Source: Caldisericaceae bacterium (lineage in GTDB: Bacteria > Caldisericota > Caldisericia > Caldisericales > Caldisericaceae). Taken from it: 64,000 bases of DNA. Location of the stretch: NCBI GenBank assembly GCA_027023025.1, contig JALVXB010000029.1, positions 1 through 64,000 of the forward strand, written 5' to 3'. Below are positions 58,213-64,000 of this stretch, piece by piece. How positions within the stretch are numbered: position 1 is the first letter of the stretch; every line of letters begins with the position of its first letter. Under the pieces are notes generated by a model that made no database searches, had not been told where the DNA came from, and saw only the letters and a program-made list of their open reading frames with translations. The position numbers and the translations under genes were made by a program.

Positions 58213-59318
58213 AAAAAGTTTTTCTCATATTTGGCACCCGTCCAGAAGCAATTAAGATGTATCCTGTATACAAGGCACTACAGGACATTAAAGAACTTAA
58301 AACAAAGGTTATCGTAACGAGCCAGCATCAGGAAATGCTCAAACAGGTGCTTAAACTAACCGGGATGAAGGCCGATTACGACTTAAGCGTAATGGAAGAC
58401 AGGCAGACGCTCACGAAGATTACGGTAAAGGTACTGAGTGGGTTGAAAAAGATTTTTGAAAAAGACAGGCCCCACCTCGTGCTCGTACACGGAGACACGA
58501 CGACGACTTTTTCGTCTGCTCTTGCTGCTTTTTACGAGAAAGTGCCGGTTGGACATGTGGAAGCAGGTTTAAGAACATTTAATAAGTACTTGCCGTATCC
58601 CGAGGAGGTAAACAGAGTGCTTACGGATGCAATTTCTGATCTGCACTTTGCTCCTACGGAAAAGGCAAGAGAGAATCTGCTGAAGAGTGGTATTTCGGAA
58701 GATTCGGTTTTTGTTACGGGCAATACCGTCGTTGACGCAGTGAAAGAAATCGTTCGCATTAATGCCCGCAAGGGGGTAAAGTTACCGTTCAAACAGCCGT
58801 TCGTCGTAGTTACTGCGCACAGAAGAGAGAATTGGGGTAAGCCAATGGAAGCAATTTGTGAGGCAATTAACAATGTAACTAAAAGACACAGTGGCAAAGT
58901 GCACTTTGTTTTTTCCGTCCACAAGAATCCTGTCGTAAGAGAAACGGTAAATAAAGTCCTTGGCAATAATCCAGATGTATCTTTAATGGAACCTATGCGT
59001 TACGACGAATTTGTGTACCTTCTGTCAAAAAGTTTGTTTATATTAACGGATTCCGGAGGTATACAGGAGGAAGCGCCTTCCCTTGGGAAGCCTGTCCTTC
59101 TTTTGAGGGATGTCACGGAGCGTCCAGAGGCTGTGGAGGCAGGTGTCGTAAAAATTGTTGGAACGGACCAGGAGCGTATAGAGAGGTATACTGAGGCATT
59201 ACTTAGTGATAAACGGTTGTATGCGTCAATGGCGGAGGCAAAAAATCCGTTTGGAGACGGAAAAGCGGGTGAGCGTATTGCATCCGTTGTAAAAGAATAT
59301 ATATTGAAAGGAGTATGA
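58209..59318 (+). CDS. wecB: UDP-N-acetylglucosamine 2-epimerase (non-hydrolyzing)
   Basis: FGTRPEAIKMYPV; TSQHQEML; VLVHGDTTTTFSSALAAFYEKVPVGHVEAGLRT; TAHRRENWGKPM; LTDSGGIQEEAPSLGKPVLLLRDVTERPEAVEAG. Confidence 0.96.
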   Translation: MKKVFLIFGTRPEAIKMYPVYKALQDIKELKTKVIVTSQHQEMLKQVLKLTGMKADYDLSVMEDRQTLTKITVKVLSGLKKIFEKDRPHLVLVHGDTTTTFSSALAAFYEKVPVGHVEAGLRTFNKYLPYPEEVNRVLTDAISDLHFAPTEKARENLLKSGISEDSVFVTGNTVVDAVKEIVRINARKGVKLPFKQPFVVVTAHRRENWGKPMEAICEAINNVTKRHSGKVHFVFSVHKNPVVRETVNKVLGNNPDVSLMEPMRYDEFVYLLSKSLFILTDSGGIQEEAPSLGKPVLLLRDVTERPEAVEAGVVKIVGTDQERIERYTEALLSDKRLYASMAEAKNPFGDGKAGERIASVVKEYILKGV

Positions 59319-59319
59319 C

Positions 59320-60585
59320 ATGGAATATCTTGAAATAGAAGGAGGCGTGCCCCTAAAAGGGAAAGTAACGATCTCGGGTGCAAAGAATGCAAGTTTTCCT
59401 GTGCTTTCTGCTGCACTTTTGATCAAAGGTAAAATGCACATAAAAAATGTGCCTGACATACTTGACATCAGACACTTTCTCGAAGTTCTCAAGGAAATAG
59501 GCGTGGGCGTCGAGAGAACTGAAAGTGGAGTGATGCTCGACACGAGAAGCGAGATTTCTTCAAAAGTGAAGCAGAACGAAAAACACAGTTTAAGGGGGAC
59601 GCAAACTCTGCTGGGTGCATTGCTTGGGAGGAATGGGAGTGCAATGCTTCCTTCTCTTGGTGGTTGCAACATTGGAGCGCGTCCCATAGACCTTCACTTA
59701 AAAGGTTTAAAGTTACTCGGGGTAAGTGTTGACTGGGACTCAGGATACCTTATAGGAAAAACCAATAAGCTGAAAGGTAACTCTATTTACCTAGACTTTC
59801 CCAGCGTAGGTGCAACTGAAAACATCATCATTGCTGCAGCGGTAAGTGACGGTGAAACGATTATAGAAAATGCAGCAAAAGAACCAGAGGTTAAGAATCT
59901 CGTTGACTTTTTGAATGCGGCTGGGGCTGATATAAAAATGAACGGCTCCGGAATTATTAAAATAAAAGGTGTAAAAAATTTGCATCCTGTTGACTTTGGT
60001 GTAATACCAGATAGAATTGAGGCTGCAACATTCCTCGTAATGGGGGCTGCAACGCACGGCGACCTTACTCTTGAGAATGTCCATCCGCACGACTTTGAGC
60101 CGGTTACCATGAAGTTAAAGGAAGCGGGGGCGTTTGCAGAATTTCCGTCCGATGATTCTGTAAGGATTTACGCTCCCAATCCACTTAATGCCGTTAATAT
60201 AAAAACGATGCCGTACCCCGGTTTCCCCACTGATGCACAGCCTCAAATGATGGCTTTGCTTACTACTGCAAATGGTAGTAGTGTAATCAGAGAGACGATT
60301 TTTGAAAATCGCTTCAGCGCGGCAGGTGAACTCGTAAAGATGGGTGCGGACATAAAAGTGGAGAATAATGTAGCATTTGTAAAAGGTGTGGATTCTTTAC
60401 AGGGTGCAAATGTATCTGCCGTTGATTTGAGAGGTGGTGCCGCACTCGTTACTGCGGGGCTTACTGCAAAAGGTATAACACGCGTTAGAAATGTCTACCA
60501 CATCGACAGAGGTTACGAGAGTATAGAAAACAAACTTCAAAGGGTAGGTGGTAGAATTGTCCGAAAAAACGACGATACAGTTTGA
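59320..60585 (+). CDS. murA: UDP-N-acetylglucosamine 1-carboxyvinyltransferase
   Basis: LKGKVTISGAKNASFPVLSAALL; GGCNIGARPIDLHLKGLKLLG; PYPGFPTDAQPQMMALLTTANGSSVIRETIFENRF. Confidence 0.95.
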   Translation: MEYLEIEGGVPLKGKVTISGAKNASFPVLSAALLIKGKMHIKNVPDILDIRHFLEVLKEIGVGVERTESGVMLDTRSEISSKVKQNEKHSLRGTQTLLGALLGRNGSAMLPSLGGCNIGARPIDLHLKGLKLLGVSVDWDSGYLIGKTNKLKGNSIYLDFPSVGATENIIIAAAVSDGETIIENAAKEPEVKNLVDFLNAAGADIKMNGSGIIKIKGVKNLHPVDFGVIPDRIEAATFLVMGAATHGDLTLENVHPHDFEPVTMKLKEAGAFAEFPSDDSVRIYAPNPLNAVNIKTMPYPGFPTDAQPQMMALLTTANGSSVIRETIFENRFSAAGELVKMGADIKVENNVAFVKGVDSLQGANVSAVDLRGGAALVTAGLTAKGITRVRNVYHIDRGYESIENKLQRVGGRIVRKNDDTV

Positions 60586-61381
60586 TAAGTACGAAGCGGC
60601 TGGCAACGACTTCGTCGTCGTTGACGGCAGGAAGTTTCCACTTGAAGATCCGCTGAATTTTGCAAAGGAAGTCTGTAAGAGGCGATTTTCCGTTGGGGCG
60701 GACGACCTTTTATATCTGGAGAGTTCCGAAGTTGCAGATGTAAAAATGAGGGTATGTGAACCTGACGGAAGTGAGGCCTCAATGTGTGGCAACGGAATTC
60801 GCTGCGTTGCTGCGTATCTATACAAAAACGAAGGGAAGAATCAAGTAAAAATCGAAACACTTGCGGGTATTTACACTGTTTCAAAAGAGGGCTCGCTTTA
60901 TAAAGTTAAATTTGGTTCTATGCATTCTATCGGTGAATTTGTGAATCCTCCTACAGGAAAGAAAATTTTAAAGTTGAAATTAAAAGGTATGGACTTTACG
61001 ATCGTTTCCCCTGGTGAACCTCATGCAGTGACGATCGTTGACGATGTTAATAAAGTGCAGATTGCTCGTTCTATTGAAATTGCAAAGAATTTAAAGGTAT
61101 TTCCTCACGGGATTAATGTGGACTATGTACAAATCTGTGGAGACCACATATGCGTCCGTACATTTGAGCGCGGAGTCTGGGGAGAAACACTCGCCTGCGG
61201 CACGGGTGCTGTTTCCTCTGCATTTGTTGCAAAAGAGTTAATGGGTAGAAGTTCTTTGCTCGTAAGAATGAAAGGAGGAGACCTTATAGTTGAATTTAAA
61301 GATAACGAAATTTTCCTTTTGGGAAAAGCAAGATTGGTGTATAATGGAAAGCTTGACACGATAGGAGGTGGTATAAGGTGA
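60548..61381 (+). CDS. dapF: Diaminopimelate epimerase (GTG 60548 or TTG 60557 start)
   Basis: FDKYEAAGNDFVVVDGR; EPDGSEASMCGNGIRCVAAYLY; RTFERGVWGETLACGTGAVSSAFVAKEL. Confidence 0.94.
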   Translation: MVELSEKTTIQFDKYEAAGNDFVVVDGRKFPLEDPLNFAKEVCKRRFSVGADDLLYLESSEVADVKMRVCEPDGSEASMCGNGIRCVAAYLYKNEGKNQVKIETLAGIYTVSKEGSLYKVKFGSMHSIGEFVNPPTGKKILKLKLKGMDFTIVSPGEPHAVTIVDDVNKVQIARSIEIAKNLKVFPHGINVDYVQICGDHICVRTFERGVWGETLACGTGAVSSAFVAKELMGRSSLLVRMKGGDLIVEFKDNEIFLLGKARLVYNGKLDTIGGGIR

Positions 61382-63639
61382 AAAAGAAGTTTTTAGTACT
61401 ATTTGTTGTTCTCACGCTGGTTATTATGCCTTTATTCTCTTTTGGCCACATTGCTAAGGCTGACGACGAAGTTCACTGGAGAAATCCTGCATCAATAAAT
61501 GGAGGCTTCATAACTTCAATTCAAAAAATGTCTAATGGTACGCTTATTGCCTCTACTGATGCAGCTATTTTTGAAAGTACTGACTCTGGAAAGAAGTGGG
61601 AAAAACTTCCATTTACTTTTTCTGAAGGTGCAAATGCGGTTCTTATATCTAAAAATTACTGTAAGGACGGTTTATTTCTTGGAACGAAAGACGGTGTATT
61701 TTTAAGCAGGGATAAAGGACAGCACTTCCAGTTTTTTAACATGGGTCTTGAATCAAGCTACATTATAGGCCTTGCAGAAGATCCTGAAGGTGACATTTTT
61801 GCGCTGTCGTTTGACGGCTTGCTGATGAAGTGGGGAAAGCAGAGCCAGCTCTGGAAGACAATTGCAAGATTTACGAAACCTACGGCAACGGCAATTTACG
61901 CAACTTCCGATTATGTTTATGTAGGTTGTGAGGACGGGACTGTTTACCGGGTAAGTCTTGACGGAAAAGATACTGAAAAGATCGTAGACAGTGCAACGGC
62001 AAGTCCGGTATCAAAAATCGTTTACAAGGACGGCACTTTTTATATCTCTACTTTTTACGATGGTATGTTTATGGGCAGTGCAGATAATTTGGACCACATG
62101 CTTAAAGGTTACAAAGTAAATGACTTCGTGTTGGATAATGGTAAGGTATATGCGGCAACCGTTTCAAACGGCGTAATGGAATACGACGGGACGAATTGGG
62201 AAAACATTACAAAGGATGGCAACTTTATTCTTTCTGCGATCTGTGTGGATAATGGTACAATTTTTGTCGGTACGCAGGGAAGAGGTGTGTATAAAGTGGA
62301 AAACGGTAACTTCACGAAGTCAAGTTACGGAATTACCTGTACTGACATTACGGCAATTAACTTTTCTACGGATTATGCAGACGATGGCACAGTATTTGTA
62401 AGCACTAAGTGGAATGGGCTTTACGAGTCTACAGATAAAGGCAAGACATTCACCAATGTTTCTGCTTTTCCAGAAGGCGACATCATAACGAGTGTTTGCG
62501 GAAATTCTAAGACATACTTCGTAGGAACTGAAGGTGACGGTTTATACGAAACGACTGACGGTGGAAGTACTTTTAGTAAAGTAAACATCGACACGAATTA
62601 CATCTCCGTATTATTTGAGGACGAAAAGGGCGTAATATATGTAGGCAGTGGAGATAAGGGAATGTTCGTTTCGACTGACGGTGGGAATACATTTGTCCAG
62701 AGAAACAAAGGTATGTTGCCGTACGATACTGACATTACGGCAATTGACGGCGTGGGCAACGCAGTCTTTATAGGAACCAATGGCGGCACTGTATACGAAA
62801 CCCTAAATCAGGGCAAAATGTGGACATCCATTGGGTTTGACAAAATCCCTCACTATACGATTGCAGATATTTCCGTTTCAAGAAACTTTGAAAACGACCA
62901 GACGCTGATCGTAGGAACGATGGGTGCAGGATTATATCTCTCAAAAGACGGAGGAGACAGTTTTACTAACATATCTGATGCACTATTAAAGTATCACATG
63001 TGGGACGACGGAGTAAAACTCTCACCGAACTTTGCAAACGACCACATTATTCTTGCAGGTTCCTGGGATGGAGTTTACCTGAGTTTTGACGAAGGAAATA
63101 TGTGGACGAACATTAACGGGGACAAAGATAACAGGTATGTTTTCAGAACGGTGTTTAGCCCGGACTTTGTGTACAAAAAGAGTGGAGCGATTTTCGTCGG
63201 TACGGAATCAGGCGGATTGTACATTTACGACCAGAAAAAGAGTAGTAAGATAGTAGTAAAAATGGTTATTGACCAGAAGGGAATGACGGTAAACGGAAAG
63301 TTCGTTCCAACGGATGTGCCGCCTATTATCAAGAATAACAGAACGCTCGTTCCAATAAGGTTCGTAACCGAAGCAGTTGGTGCGGATGTAGAATGGGATC
63401 CCGTTCAGCGTAAAGTGACGATTACGCTAAACAACGATAAAGTTGAACTATACATCGGAAAAAACACGGCGTATGTAAACGGCGTTCCCAAGCAGATAGA
63501 TCCAAACAATCCTAAAGTTGTGCCGATTATTATTCACAACAGGACCTATGTGCCAATCCGCTTTATTATGGAAGCATTTGGTGCGCAGGTCGAGTGGGAT
63601 GGAACGACGCGCACCGTGACGATTATTTACGGTGGATAG
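61378..63639 (+). CDS. Secreted BNR/sortilin-like beta-propeller protein with C-terminal paired copper amine oxidase N-terminal-like (stalk) domains
   Basis: Signal peptide; repeated VFVSTDGGNTF / LYESTDKGKTF / LYLSKDGGDSF motifs; C-terminal NNRTLVPIRFVTEAVGADVEWDPVQRKVTITL and HNRTYVPIRFIMEAFGAQVEWDGTTRTVTIIYGG. Confidence 0.88.
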   Translation: MKKKFLVLFVVLTLVIMPLFSFGHIAKADDEVHWRNPASINGGFITSIQKMSNGTLIASTDAAIFESTDSGKKWEKLPFTFSEGANAVLISKNYCKDGLFLGTKDGVFLSRDKGQHFQFFNMGLESSYIIGLAEDPEGDIFALSFDGLLMKWGKQSQLWKTIARFTKPTATAIYATSDYVYVGCEDGTVYRVSLDGKDTEKIVDSATASPVSKIVYKDGTFYISTFYDGMFMGSADNLDHMLKGYKVNDFVLDNGKVYAATVSNGVMEYDGTNWENITKDGNFILSAICVDNGTIFVGTQGRGVYKVENGNFTKSSYGITCTDITAINFSTDYADDGTVFVSTKWNGLYESTDKGKTFTNVSAFPEGDIITSVCGNSKTYFVGTEGDGLYETTDGGSTFSKVNIDTNYISVLFEDEKGVIYVGSGDKGMFVSTDGGNTFVQRNKGMLPYDTDITAIDGVGNAVFIGTNGGTVYETLNQGKMWTSIGFDKIPHYTIADISVSRNFENDQTLIVGTMGAGLYLSKDGGDSFTNISDALLKYHMWDDGVKLSPNFANDHIILAGSWDGVYLSFDEGNMWTNINGDKDNRYVFRTVFSPDFVYKKSGAIFVGTESGGLYIYDQKKSSKIVVKMVIDQKGMTVNGKFVPTDVPPIIKNNRTLVPIRFVTEAVGADVEWDPVQRKVTITLNNDKVELYIGKNTAYVNGVPKQIDPNNPKVVPIIIHNRTYVPIRFIMEAFGAQVEWDGTTRTVTIIYGG

Positions 63640-63650
63640 GAGGGATAAAA

Positions 63651-64000
63651 ATGAAAAAGAAAATACTAATTTCTATATTACTTTGCGTTGCGTTTTTAAG
63701 TCTTTCGTTTACGCCTATACTGGGAAAGACGATTCCTGCTGCCGTATCTCCGGAACTTATCGTAGAGAACTATTCTGGAATGGTTCCCGTACTTAAAGCG
63801 ATTCAGAGTGCAAAGAAGTCTGTATACCTTGAGATATACGGCTTTACGCAATACGATCTTGCGCGGGCAATTGGCAGGGCATCTGCAAGAGGGATTGAAA
63901 CAAAAGTAATGTTTGAAAAAAGCCCCGTTGGGGGAGATACAGAAAATTGGGCCATAAGGAATATGCTGCGCCACTACGGTGTACAGATGAAGTGGGCAAA
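63651..64000 (+). CDS. Secreted phospholipase D-like domain protein, 3' truncated by window
   Basis: MKKKILISILLCVAFLSLSFTPILG signal peptide; PVLKAIQSAKKSVYLEIYGFTQYDLARAIGRASARGIETKVMFEKSPVGG. Confidence 0.75.
   Translation, partial: MKKKILISILLCVAFLSLSFTPILGKTIPAAVSPELIVENYSGMVPVLKAIQSAKKSVYLEIYGFTQYDLARAIGRASARGIETKVMFEKSPVGGDTENWAIRNMLRHYGVQMKWA

Overview
This 64 kb window is a gene-dense, AT-rich bacterial chromosome segment. It reads as almost entirely core and metabolic genes in compact operons, and I saw no prophage, transposase, CRISPR array or tRNA gene. Several blocks keep gene orders familiar from Firmicutes: ecfT-truA-(SDR)-rplM-rpsI, gltX-cysS-rlmB-sigH-like, and glyA-upp-(mraY/wecA-like)-wecB-murA-dapF. 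The overall gene mix suggests a deep-branching anaerobic thermophile, possibly Caldisericota-like; this is inference only. The main metabolic feature is a PAS/HTH regulator-aconitase-isocitrate dehydrogenase-ATP-citrate lyase (aclB, aclA) operon with a clear promoter and terminator. Other notable items: a storage-polysaccharide cluster (glgC, DUF4912-like, GH57) running into a ferredoxin plus aldehyde:ferredoxin oxidoreductase; a four-gene HCN-synthase/proline-dehydrogenase-like redox operon; a phosphatase-MazG fusion; a DUF885-like probable pseudopeptidase in an envelope/foldase cluster; a long-form SRP RNA; and two distant, gene-poor intergenic regions (about 30.6-31.6 kb and 54.2-55.3 kb) that share a diverged, apparently non-coding repeat in opposite orientation. 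The repeat family and the ACL operon are the most worthwhile follow-ups. All calls come from reading motifs by eye; no database search was run.
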